Part shown: positions 26,597-38,553 of the stretch, in pieces
How positions within the stretch are numbered: position 1 is the stretch's first letter
How the letters are laid out: each line of letters begins with the position of its first letter
Source of the DNA: Anoplolepis gracilipes
Lineage: Eukaryota > Arthropoda > Insecta > Hymenoptera > Formicidae
Assembly (NCBI RefSeq): GCF_047496725.1
Contig: NC_132970.1
Coordinates: forward strand, 5,462,001 to 5,526,000
Length of the DNA: 64,000 bases
Direction: 5' to 3'
Position numbers and translations under genes: made by a program
Notes under the pieces: generated by a model
What the model saw: only the letters and a program-made list of their open reading frames with translations
The model's database searches: none
Told to the model about the DNA's origin: nothing

Positions 26597-29500
26597 ATTT
26601 TCACGTACTGATATCTAAGCTAATGGCGTTAAGGACGATATCGAACAATACACATGCGGGCGCGTTTATGTAACAATACGATATCGTTCGTTCAAGCTGC
26701 TTCCTCAACCACGCTGTATCTGCTCTGCTTTGCATTTGTCGATAATAACGTCACTTGGTGTCAGAATTTCGTGTCGCATCGCTGGTTGGATTGGACATGG
26801 TATTCGGCCTTTGCATTGATATTACGAGAGACACAGCTTTCATAGAAGCGGAATATCTGCCATTATGAAAAAAAATGGAGATTTTCAAAGAACCTAAGAC
26901 TGAAGGTAAAACAAGAGATGTCGTAATCTTTAACATCACCGTCGTTGATTACAGAACTTTTCACGTCGCCCGGAGCAACGTTACATCTCTTTATGGAAAG
27001 AATCGATCGGGATAGCAAACGAAAGGGGAGCTTATACCCAAAATTTCACGATAATGGACCAGGTTTTTTATCGAAATATCGTAGCCTTGATGCTTTGCTC
27101 TCATGCAGCCGATGTCAAACAACGAGATATGAATGTTTACGACCGCGGCTTGTCGTAAGAACCGTAATTTACTGGTTGCATTTTGTAAGACGTCGTACAC
27201 CGCGGTTGGAAACCGTCTAAACCGTATGTCTTATGCGCCGTATTCTTCTTGCTCGTAAATGTAGATCGTCCCAGTGGTATCACTCGTCTTCCCTCAGGCT
27301 GTCACGAGAAACGTTTTGTCTAGCTATCGAATAATATGCGCGCGAAATGTGCCGAACATAATATCCGTGTAACAAAAACGTTTACATGATACAGAAAAGA
27401 GATGCAAGAAAGGTGATCGGCACTATATTCGATTTCAAGTTGTCTGTTCGCTTGAACAGTCCGCTTTATCATTGTACAATATGATTTTTACTCATATCAG
27501 AGTAAGAGAAAGGATTCTCAGGGAAAGAGACGAGGAGTTCCATGCTTGTTACTTGCAAAGTTTTAACTTGATTTCTTCAACAGTTTCTTGATGTTTAATC
27601 GCAGAGTTTCAAACTCAGTACTCATAATTGCATTACTTAATCGATCATATAAATCGATTCTCACTCCGACGTGTCATTTTCAAAGAAACTGACGCGAAAG
27701 CTAGAGCGGAAAAGTGAAGAATGGAAACTTAAATCAAGTAAGTTTATAAAACAGTATGAAGTTTGTAAACCATGTAATAAAAGACGATATAAGTTTATAG
27801 AAGCAATATTGCACGTGCAATGAACGTTCACAAAAGAGATCACGTATTAATCTTTGCATACGCTTTACACGATTGAGTTTTAAGTGCTTTAAAATTATGT
27901 AATACTATTAATCGTATTATGTTATAAAGTTCTTGAAGAATTCTTCCACACGATGTTTTTTTACAATAAAAAAATATAAAAGAGAAAAAGACAGTTTTGT
28001 CTTTCTCAACAGATATGCAAATGAGTAGTACAGTCAAGAACTGTAGGAATATTACAGGAAATGAAAAAGAGTTTATAAGGCTCAATGTCTCGAGAAATAT
28101 AAATATAAGTGCATCTAACATCAATCTAGATACTGTAAATTGCTCGCTTGAAAATAATAACATAAGCGCATTGTTGTTCGTATGAAACATTTATTTATTA
28201 ATTTTATTAATTAAATTAATAAAATTAATAAAATAGTTTGGTTGTAGTTTTTTTTTTAACTTTATATCAAATAAAAAGTCGTTAAAAAATGTAACTATTT
28301 TTTATAAACATGTATGCAATATAATTTTTATTATTTTTTGTATTCCGCAAAATTAAAATGTTTCATAAATTTTATCGTAATAATTCGGATTTCTCTTTAA
28401 TTGCCGAATAATTAAAACATATCTCACGTATTTATGAAATTTAGTTCAAATATGAGAGAAAGAATTGCGAAGCATAATTCGAAAAATCTTAAAAGCAAAA
28501 AATATATCATTCTATAACGTGGTTTCGTATGAAAAACGTAAAATTGCTGTCCGAGAGGATATCTAGTAGGAACGGATCAGATTTACAGACGAAATCCGTA
28601 TCTAGAGATATCTTTCCCTGGCGACGAGATTCGTGAACGAGGAACAGTACGCGCGAAAAATATACGCAGCACCACGTAGGGGAAATAAATTAGATACCCT
28701 GGAAACGAATCGGGGAACTGAAGACAGAGTCAATTATCGAGAATCTCAGCATTCTCTAGAGCATTCTATATCTTTATATCCTTAAGTTTCGATATGGAGA
28801 TCCATAAATTAGCTTTCTACAATTAGGACGATTAAATTATTTAAGGATGACTTAATTAACTTAAGAAATTCATAATTGCACTAAAAACTGGTTTATAAAT
28901 GTTCAAAGCGTTCAATATTTGTTATTTTAAGAATGAGAACGTAGAATTATCAATTAATTTATTTTTGTAACTTTTCAAAACTCTTTTAGTTCACCATCGT
29001 GAGTGTAATATTTTACTTAATATATCATAAGAAATATTCAATTTGATCAAGGAATAATTTGAAGGACTGCGTTTCCATAGGAGAAGTCAAAATCTAGGTC
29101 GTCTATCTGCCTGCATTTGATATGTCACGTTTGACTGCAGAGTCTCGTACAATTGTAACTAGAGACAATTGTGATGTGGTGTCAAAGTGACACAAGTACA
29201 AAAGGACAAGCAAAAGTGAACTTCCGCTTGTAACAGCATTCTTGTACGTGATATCGTGTTACAATTCATCTATTGATTTGCTCAATAGTGTAGATTATTC
29301 GTCATTTAGAATCGAAAATCATATTTTATTCAAGCTTATTTGCGACAAATGTCGCTCGTAGATATTCTAATTTTGTAAAATTAAAAACTTGATAAAATAA
29401 ATCAAATTTCTCTATAATTACATTACATACAAGATTTTTAGTGATCTGCATACGTTTCTCACATTTGCTCGTGACTACACATCATTTATAGGATAGACAT

Positions 29501-29953
29501 CTCGTTTGCACAAGCTCGGTCGACGAGTGGAAAGTAACGTTGGTAAGCAACTAGAAACGCGCCGAGAAACGCGAGAGATAAAATCCCGTCGTAGCATGTG
29601 GCCCTGACAGCTTCTTGTTCGTTTCATCGTTATAAATTTAAGATGCATCCGCATCTGTGCGAGCGGCGTGAGGAAGTAGGGCAGCAGTCGCGGTACCCCT
29701 TATCTGATTTTTGCGGGGGCAACGTCCATTTTATACCCTCGTATTTTCCACCTCGACGTGGTAATCAGAAAGATCTATAGTTACATCGCCGCTGAAGTTC
29801 TATTCGACGTTATGTATGTCCCACGATAAATAGACAGCCGAAAGCGATTACACACATTTTTATACGGCAATGAATTATAGTATTCATGTTTACGTTGCGG
29901 TTTCTGTGTATACTGTAATTATATAGAATTGAAAATCATACGACAAACTTTAA

Positions 29954-30384
29954 AAAGGAACTATACGGCTCATCTGTGTTAAAAGTTAATGTACTTAATA
30001 CATTTCAAAATTCATGAATTTGACATTATGCAAAACTTTTACCTTTAAAATATAAAATTAATAATTAATTCGTAAGTTAAAATAAAAGATTTGACCTAGA
30101 AAAAATAAAACTTTCATTTTCATGAATTTTGTATGCAGACATTTATATAAAATTTTTGTGGTACAGTTGCTGTAAAAAAGTTAGTTTGATATAAGATAAT
30201 ATTTATAATTTTAAAGTTAAATTATATTACAAGGCAAATCTTTACTTTGACTCACAAATTAATTATTGATTTTAAAATGCTATTTTAAAAGACTAAAAGT
30301 GCTTTGCGTAATGTCACATTTATGAATCTCGAAATCTATTAGAGATATTAACTTTTAACCATAGATGATCCGTATAATTCCTTC
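29954..30384. mobile_element. Inverted-repeat element (~430 bp), possible TTAA target duplication
   Basis: A left arm (about 29954-30105) and a right arm (about 30225-30384) are reverse complements at roughly 80 percent by eye. Shared blocks include TATACGG, GTTAAAAGTTAAT and CAATAATTAATT or close variants. TTAA occurs immediately outside both ends, but the sequence is so AT-rich that this may be chance. The ~120-bp centre is unique and there is no coding capacity. Divergence between the arms suggests an old insertion. Confidence 0.65.
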
Positions 30385-33153
30385 TTAAATCATAAGCTTA
30401 AATGAAAACACAATATAGTAGAAAGAAGCAAAGTTAATTCGATCGGAGGAATAACTCTTAACTTAAATGAAAAGAATGTTTGTATTAAATCTCTTAAAAT
30501 TTCTATAAACGATTCTAAAATTAAAAACTTTAAGCTGAGCTTTCGTTTCTGATTAATCAATCACAAGCGATGAAGCGTAGCTGAATTTTTGAGCCGCTTC
30601 GTCGTCAAGAGAAGATTAAACGGTCTTCCAAGAAAAACGCACACCTTCTTTTTGAAATCTCGTTCTGTCAGGTCAAGGAGAAACCTAATAAAGATTTGCT
30701 TGTGAAACTTCAGTTACTGAAAACCGCTCGATAACTGCCCATTTAATCTCATCGCTCTCGATACACTCTGCGAGAAAGATATCATTGCACGATATCTGAA
30801 AACCATGTCTAATACTCGAGATCGCGTCACTCGCGACGAATGAATCGCTTGCGCTGTCGTATATGAATAAATGTTACGGGCATCATCCTCTTCACGTTGT
30901 TATCAGGCATCGCATTACCCGCTTCTAACCACGATGAATCCCGCAAACAGACGTCGAGCTTGAAAGAACACGAAAAGCTTTGCGCGTAAGTAATTACGAG
31001 ATGTGCGGCGGAACCCTTTCCCAGATTCGCGCAACTCCCGGGACGTTAGGTGCACTTTTCGCAGAAATCGATCTCGTATCCTTACTCGTCTGCAACACGG
31101 AAACGCTTCTTCCCTGATAAATTTAATTTACGTCGGGTTAACTTTGGAACAGACAGCGTACTCTAACTTTCCTCCGAACGCAATTGACGATTATATCTAG
31201 TCTCGACGGAGGATTCTCAGTTTTTCTCTAACAAACTTCGAAATTAAATGAAAAAAAAAAAATCGATTAAGTATATTTAATTAAAAACTGTTTCCTGATG
31301 CACACACAATGAGTTTTGCGAGATTAAAAAATAAATTTGCTTACAAAAATTTCACATCCGTACGTCAATATCGATAAATACCGCATTTCGTGCATTGGGA
31401 TGCGCATTTTTAAAGCGCAACCATTCTAAAGTTGTTTACTGCCTATAAAATTGGCTACTTCCTAAAATTCAAAACAATTACGTTAATTACATTCTTTTGG
31501 ATATAATGTAATAAACGATGTAATCTATGAATGCAATTTAGCACGCAACGATGCGTGTACAAATTTTTTGATCAGTCACGTGAAGCTCATTAACTTTCAG
31601 TCCTAACGAGGCGAAAAATGCATAGCGCATTAATTCGCGGTAACGTTCCATTCTTGCCAGATTTTGTTTCCCCGTTTCTTCGTACGGGCGACAATTTTTC
31701 TGTTCGTATTAGTCTGCCGGAAAAAGCAATAACGTCTCTTTATCTCGACACCGCGAGAGCCGTGAACCATCTTCTCTGCCACGCGAATATTTTATTCCTT
31801 CTATTCTCGAGAGTCTCCACAGTTTTCTTTACACTACGTCCCGTTCGCCTTGAATATTCTTTTCTCTTATTTTGTTTCCCGTACGTATTTCTCGCGTCCG
31901 ACTCTCGTGTGCGTGCTTTTCACATGCGCGTGTGTACGCTATCAGCCTTGTACGTGACAGCGTTTACCATCGGGTCGAGTTTAAATCAATAATCCTGAAG
32001 ACGGTGACATGAGACAGTTTGCCGATGTAGTTAGCGAGGCAATGCAAGTTGGAAACGTCCACATGTAACCAAGGTAATTGCAACATTAAATTCAATTTGC
32101 CTACTGGCGCCCGTAGGATGTGCGTCGCAAAATTGCACGTGTACAGGGCAAGGTTGATCCTGACTTAAGAAGAAAAACAGAAAATTTCTCGATTTATTTT
32201 CCACCGTCAAAGTTTAAATTAATACTGGAAGCTTGAATTTATAAGAGTTTTTATAATTCAGACAATAATGCTAATTATTGTTAATTATTATTGATATGCT
32301 TCTACTGAATTTTTATTAATAAATAACTGAAAAACACATTTTAAAGTACCGTAAATTCATTTGTAAATATTCCATGATATGAACAATTGAAGTTGCGTAA
32401 TACACTGACATTAACGATTGAAAGAAATGATTCTTTTGTATCACTATGTATACATATATAAGACACTAAGTTAAAAAAAATTGAAATAAAAACTAGAACA
32501 ATCCTGCACTATAGTAATGCATTATCTACTGTGTCCTATTTGTTTTATAATGAACTTAAAGTCGCATTAGCTAACTCGCGCAGCTGCTGCAGATCGAAAT
32601 ATCCGTTATTTTTAGGACGCACTAAAATATGTTATAACGTTCGGTCGCTCAATTTCCTGTTTGAGCAAGACTCTCGCGCAATTACCCCCGGTCCCTATTG
32701 AACGCGCATATAATGGTGTTCGTGGCTTTTACCAGTCTCGAAAACAGGAAGCGTAAAGTTTTCATAATAACGCATCCTCTCCGTTAGATAGGGAGACCCA
32801 ATTGCCACAGGATGCACACAGGGTCCGTCGGCACAAAGGTTTGCCTTTTTTCCTGCTTCAGCCGCATCTGCACGGAACAGCGAACGCTTATGCGAACCCT
32901 TACCCGCAGGGGAATAATTTTAGAAAAGATTTCCTTATTCAAAGGATGGGATAAACCATTTTAAACACTTTCCGTAAAACAAGAATACAGAGAACGTTTC
33001 AGCTTTACGGTGAACGCAGGATCCGCCTGAGATTAATCGAAACAGTAGTGAAACTGTATTCATTATGCAAAACTAAATGCAATATATTATGTTTAAGTGC
33101 GACCAAATTCCTACTTCGCATTCCCGTATGTTATATCTCAGAGAAAGGAAAGG

Positions 33154-33187
<34 letters not shown>

Positions 33188-33939
33188 AATATATTTATAG
33201 ATCGTATTATATAACAAAATAATTAAAGATAGATAGATCGTGCCGTAGGAATTTGTTCCATCTTAATGAAATGATATCTTCTTTAAAAAATTACAAAAAG
33301 ATTAAAATACTTCTTTTTCGCATTTCTGATTATAAATAAGATAGTGACAAAGTTTTACAGAAAATCAAAAATTTCCGCCAAAAAAGCGAAGCACGACATC
33401 AGACGGTAAACTATAATTTTGTTTTGCATTTACATTATAAAGCTTTTTACTTAATTATGATATGCATTTTTGTTCATCGCAACTGCATTTTAAAATTTGT
33501 AATTATTATATGCATTTTGTTTATTGCAATAGCGTTTTCTGGTATACACCGCTGAATAATGAAAACAAGTATATCACAATCATTAAATTGTTGATTTTAT
33601 AGTGTAGTTTTCATTTACTTACGGATATGGCTTATCTACAATCTATTCCGATGCAATCAACTATGATAAATTTTGTAAATTTGTAAACCTACATAAAATA
33701 AACATTGTATTTCATGAGCGAGCTTAAATATTAACTGTCATTTCCAAAGCATAAATTTACATAACAATAATACAGTTGCATATATCTATTTTGTGAAATT
33801 TATAATATTTTAAATTGTACAAAAGAGCTCATATAAGTTTCTGCATAATTTATATTATTATAAATTTCATAAAAGATATACTACTCCAAAAAAAAGAAAG
33901 TAAAAAACACTTTTCGTACCCTAAAAATTGAACTATTTT
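30385..33939. other. Non-coding interval
   Basis: A CpG-richer patch at 30540-31200 and an open frame of 124 codons at 31618-31992 (plus) lack any recognisable motif and are not called as genes. An imperfect direct repeat around TATGCATTTT lies at about 33455-33540. Confidence 0.45.
33150..33188. repeat. (GA)n microsatellite
   Basis: An imperfect GA run of about 39 bp in AT-rich sequence. Confidence 0.85.
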
Positions 33940-34420
33940 CAAATCACTACAACTTAGCAAAAAATAATTGTAGACAAAAACTTAAAAAAAAATTTAAAAC
34001 TTTAAGTTTCAACTTTTACGCGCTATTGATAGTTTTAAAAAATTTTTTATCTTCTCAGTTCTGTGCCTTATAAAAGAACATACTGTTTTTTCCTTAAAAT
34101 TACATCTTTTGACACTTTGCAGCTTCATAAAAAAATTTCTCAAAATTTAAATAAAATTTCAAAAACTACAACATTTCATCTACAATACGCTTTTTTTATT
34201 TTTCTACGATTTCTTTTAGCCAAGTTACATAATTTTAAAACCTGTGTGTTTTTTAGAAAATTAGAAAATAAAACAATTTTTAAAAACTATTGAAACCATG
34301 TTAAAGTGGAAAGTTCAAGCTTCAAATGCTTGAACTCTAATTTTTGCTTGCTATGATTTTGCGCCGAATAACATCATTTCTAAAAAATATAGTTTAGTTT
34401 CAAAGCAACTCGGTCAAAAT
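33940..34420. mobile_element. Decayed relative of the 47306-48213 foldback element
   Basis: Blocks such as TAAAAGAACA, AACTACAACATTT, TTCTACGA and AAGTTACAT recur in the same order and spacing as in the centre of the 47306-48213 element. The flanks (about 33950-34035 and 34290-34370) are weakly inverted copies of each other. The terminal GGCCAAAA motifs are missing, so the ends cannot be placed exactly. Confidence 0.55.
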
Positions 34421-35059
34421 AATCGTAGGAAATTTTTAAAAAATAGCTATACATATACACACACACACATTCGTGAAAAGAGAGAAAGTTAATAAAATAG
34501 TACTCGGAAAATGTGTTCAGGCCGATTATTTTTGTGCAGACACGCGTAAAATATTGTATCACTTTTCAAAGCAGACTCTATATATTGTAGTATATAGCAT
34601 TGTATAAATGGATAGCTATAGTTACATAAAAGTCGCTTGGTATAGCGTGCACCTGACTAATATACTCCATGGATTATTACTTTTATTTTCAGCATTCGAG
34701 CATCACAGCTCGTCAATACTGATCCAGATGAACGAATTTTGCCGATATTAAATTTACGGTCTCTTTATTAAAACTTTCAATGACACATACAAATTTAATG
34801 TAATGAAATTGGATTTTACAAACGAAGCATTATTGTGTAGATCTTGATGCTATGTCAAAAAACATTCATTAAAGCAAGCTCGTCAAACATGTAGAGCCAG
34901 ATAATATTCTTCCTCGTATGAATATATATCCGCGTGTGCAATTTTAATAGTGCAACAATTACAAGCAAATAAACCAAATGCAATAAGTACATATCACACG
35001 TGATAAAAAAGCTGAATCAATTATATTATATTAGCAACGCATATATTTTATTTTTACGC

Positions 35060-35130
35060 TTATTATATAATAATATAATATAATATATTATATAATATAA
35101 TAATATAATATAATATAATATAATATAAGT
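35060..35130. repeat. (TAATA)n-type AT minisatellite
   Basis: A run of irregular ATAATATAAT units, with a regular TATAA(TATAA)n stretch at its 3' end. Confidence 0.75.
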
Positions 35131-35971
35131 AACATTGATAAAAATTTGTAAAGTTTTGAAACAATTTTCGAAACCAATATAACCGATAAACCGCATAAAC
35201 GATATAATATCATGTTTTTAATAATGAAGGAAATGAATAAACCAACGGTTTGGTGCGGCAGAAAAATATCATCTTGCGTCAAGTTAGTGCGCAAAACTGT
35301 TTTTTGGATTCATCCGGTGTCATTTCCCCGGCAATCTGCCTGGCTGTGCAAATACATATTTTTTCGTACTCGCTGGATTAACTTTGCCGAAACGTAGGGT
35401 GAGAGCTATCGACGATGCAATTTATATCGCGTGAACTACGACCATTTTGAAAAGCGGTATGCACAGTAAGCCTGTGATGCAATAAACTTTAACGTGGAAT
35501 ATTACATACGCGTTTGAATCAATTTTTTCCCGCAAACTGGATGCTCTCTTCTTGCTCCAAACATTTTTGCATTTTCTCGAAGCCCCCGACCTTATATTCG
35601 CATAATCTGCTAATATCTCAAGGGATGCATATTACCGAGCTGGGATGCGCTCATATTCATCGAACGCAGAAATACGAAACATATCACCGTGCACAGAAAT
35701 TGCCTGACCGATCGGAACTTGCACTTTGAATGTCCTTCGGGGTCGTATGATGATTATGCCCGAAGGCTCACTTCGCTGCGGTAGAACGTCAATTAAGCAA
35801 ATGTGAGAGAATTTCACCGCAATCAGACATATTGAGAGAATATCGGCGAAACGCTGATTTATTTAATCACGTAATTACTTTTGATAAAACGCATCAATAT
35901 TTTCATATGATTTCATAAACAGTACATTATGAAGTATTTAATGTACATTTATATTATTTATGTTAAAAATA

Positions 35972-36879
35972 TAGGGGAACGTGGGATAGAACGGCCAACG
36001 TAAGCATTGAGTAAGTTTTCAACATATTAAAAAAAAAATAAATCGATCTTTTTTTTACTAAAAATATTCTTTGGAATATCCACTATAAGAAAAAACACAG
36101 TTTATTATAAAATAATAGTTTAAATAGACGAGATTATTGATTTAGTAAAAGCCTAGATTTTCGTGATATTTTTCATGCGGGATATAATGGACTACCTCAA
36201 AAACTTGTTTATTTCATTAACATTGATATCTAAAACTTCTTAAAAGTTGTATATAATATGATATATGGAACATAAGACTATAGATTTGTATTTTTAAATG
36301 ATAATTATAAATTAATAAATAAAAACAATTCTCTTGTTATAATAAATATTTTTCTCTTTAAAACATAGGAAAATATCCTTTAATGTAATAATTTTTGGTA
36401 TTAATTTTGAAAGACAGCATCTATGTATACTCTCTTTCTTTCTCTCGTATAAAAATAAAAAGTACAACATTTTGTGGGCTAATATTTCATTAAGCCTCAA
36501 AACGTATTTATTTACTTTTGATCATATAAAAAATTATAATTAATCAATATTTACATAGACACAGTATGAAATTAATAAAAAAAGATCATTTTAAAACATA
36601 AATGTATTTACGGTAATAAAAAATAGAATTTTATCATTGTTTACCTTATGTAAATATATCGAAGAATTACAACTCAGTCGTGGAGAGCACAGCAAGTGCA
36701 TTAAATAATTTATAACAATTTTCAACTAAAAATATTGCGACCACTGATAACAGCACGCAGAAAAAGACACTTAATAGCAATAATTGCAACATATTTCATG
36801 ACATGGTAGCATCTCTGTAAAAAGATATCGACTCTGCACCATTGTACTCCGCGGTGCCGTTCTATCCCACGTTCCCCTA
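35972..36879. mobile_element. TA-flanked DNA element with perfect ~22-bp termini (908 bp)
   Basis: The left end begins TAGGGGAACGTGGGATAGAA and continues CGGC. The right end is its exact reverse complement, finishing GTTCCCCTA. TA lies immediately outside both ends (35970-35971 and 36880-36881), consistent with a TA target duplication as in the IS630/Tc1/mariner superfamily. The interior is AT-rich; its longest frame is about 60 codons, with no transposase signature. It is therefore a non-autonomous or internally deleted copy. Identical termini suggest a fairly recent insertion. Confidence 0.8.
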
Positions 36880-36881
36880 TA

Positions 36882-38499
36882 TGGTTTTTTTCAAATTATT
36901 TTATCTTGTCATATTAAAAACAAAGCTATTACTGTTTCTTTTATTATCTATTTCATATTTTTGTTATAACTTTATAATAAACATAAATAAATAAATGTAT
37001 ATATATATATATATATAACAAGCTATGTTCATATAATATTTTTTCTTATTTCTAGTCATACAAACTACTGATAATATTTGACTGAGAAAAACTGAGACAC
37101 TCTATATACATATAATATATACATGTATCTGTAGATAGCCTGATACTTTAAGTATACCATTTAATTCTATTCCAATGATACACTAACCAAAATAAGTAGG
37201 TACATACGAATATCAGCACACTATAATGGTGAGTGCATCACTTGATGCCAAAAAGAAAATTCAAGTGCTGCGAAAGGAGCTATAGTGCTTTCAGCGAGGT
37301 TTGCTCACTGATCGATGATAGTAACACCGTCGAGCACCAAAGCGGAGGACTTGTGGACGACGCGACGCTTTGTGAAAACGTTCATATTTCTCGTTTGGGG
37401 ATATCGTGGCTTCATTGAACTCGGTGCGGTGATAAGTTCGACGAAGAAACGAGGACATCGAGCGTAGGCGGAGATAAGTATACGAGGGGAGATCCGCTAT
37501 CCTGAGGTCGACGGTCAGGTCCGAGCGACGCCGTGGCGATGACAGCGCGATATGTCAAACCATTGTCCCCCTTCGTTCTCTCGTTACGTCCCTCTTGTCG
37601 CCACCGTTCTTCTTCGCACCACATAAGACCAGCAAACTAACTATGCACGTTGCTGCATGTGACAATATGATTGCGTTTCGATTTCCAATAAGATACGTTG
37701 TATTATTTGAAATTAAAGCTCGCCACTGATAGAAATTAATTTATGCGTTCTTTAAAGAAATTTTTTACCGTTATCAATGACATTATATATATATATCTAG
37801 GTAGTTGATATTTTAGTCAATTAAAAAAAAAACTCGTTTATCTGCCTGATCTATGCTTGAATATTGTATAATTAATATATTTCTCTATAATGTTATTATA
37901 ATTTACAGATTAAATTTATAGTGTTATCGGTGTTAGCAGTTTTTGTTGCGGCAAATTTCAATACATATAGAACATACAAAATATATATACTTAAAACTCA
38001 TATCAGGAAAATTCTCGATACATAAAAAATAAATTCGATAAACTCGGTTTTCGCTGGCACTTTATTTTTTTTCGCGGATTACATCTACAAAGCTTTTCAT
38101 TCTTCTGCTGTTTTCACAACGAGCGCTTATTTCGTTTTTAAGAGAAAGTAATTTGGGAAATATGACTTCCGCGATAAGTTTTTCAAAGTTTTACAAGCCT
38201 CATAAAAGATCGACTAGGATCAGCGCTAGGATCAACGTACTTTTCGAGCAATAAATAAGGGGTGGCCAGTTGCTTAGAAATACGCAGCGGTGTCTGAAAA
38301 GTTTCGACGAGCGGCGAAATGGTCCGTGGTAGAAGCACCGCATTGATTTCAAACTGAATAAATGTATATGTGCGTATACATTAAAGCATCAATACGATTC
38401 CTGTAAAAACCGAACGAGAAACGGAAAGTAAATTCGTACGACTAGTCGTTTTTATTGCAATGATATAATATTGGTTTCTTTAAATAAAAAGAAATCTTG

Positions 38500-38553
<54 letters not shown>

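Larger units (their letters stand above)
21448..29953. other. Upstream flank of the esterase gene, non-coding
   Basis: AT-rich sequence broken by GC-rich patches at 22430-22680 and 23600-24660, which hold long but low-complexity frames. Near 25848-25886 the phrase GGGATTAAACCATCGC (first copy TGGATTAAAC...) is tandemly repeated. No coding exon could be supported. Confidence 0.45.

Noticed and set aside
37211..37279. Short plus-strand peptide beginning MVSASLDAKKKIQVL, loosely like a tropomyosin-type start
   Set aside because: Only about 20 codons to a TAG and no continuing coiled-coil exon found. The similarity is too short to rely on.
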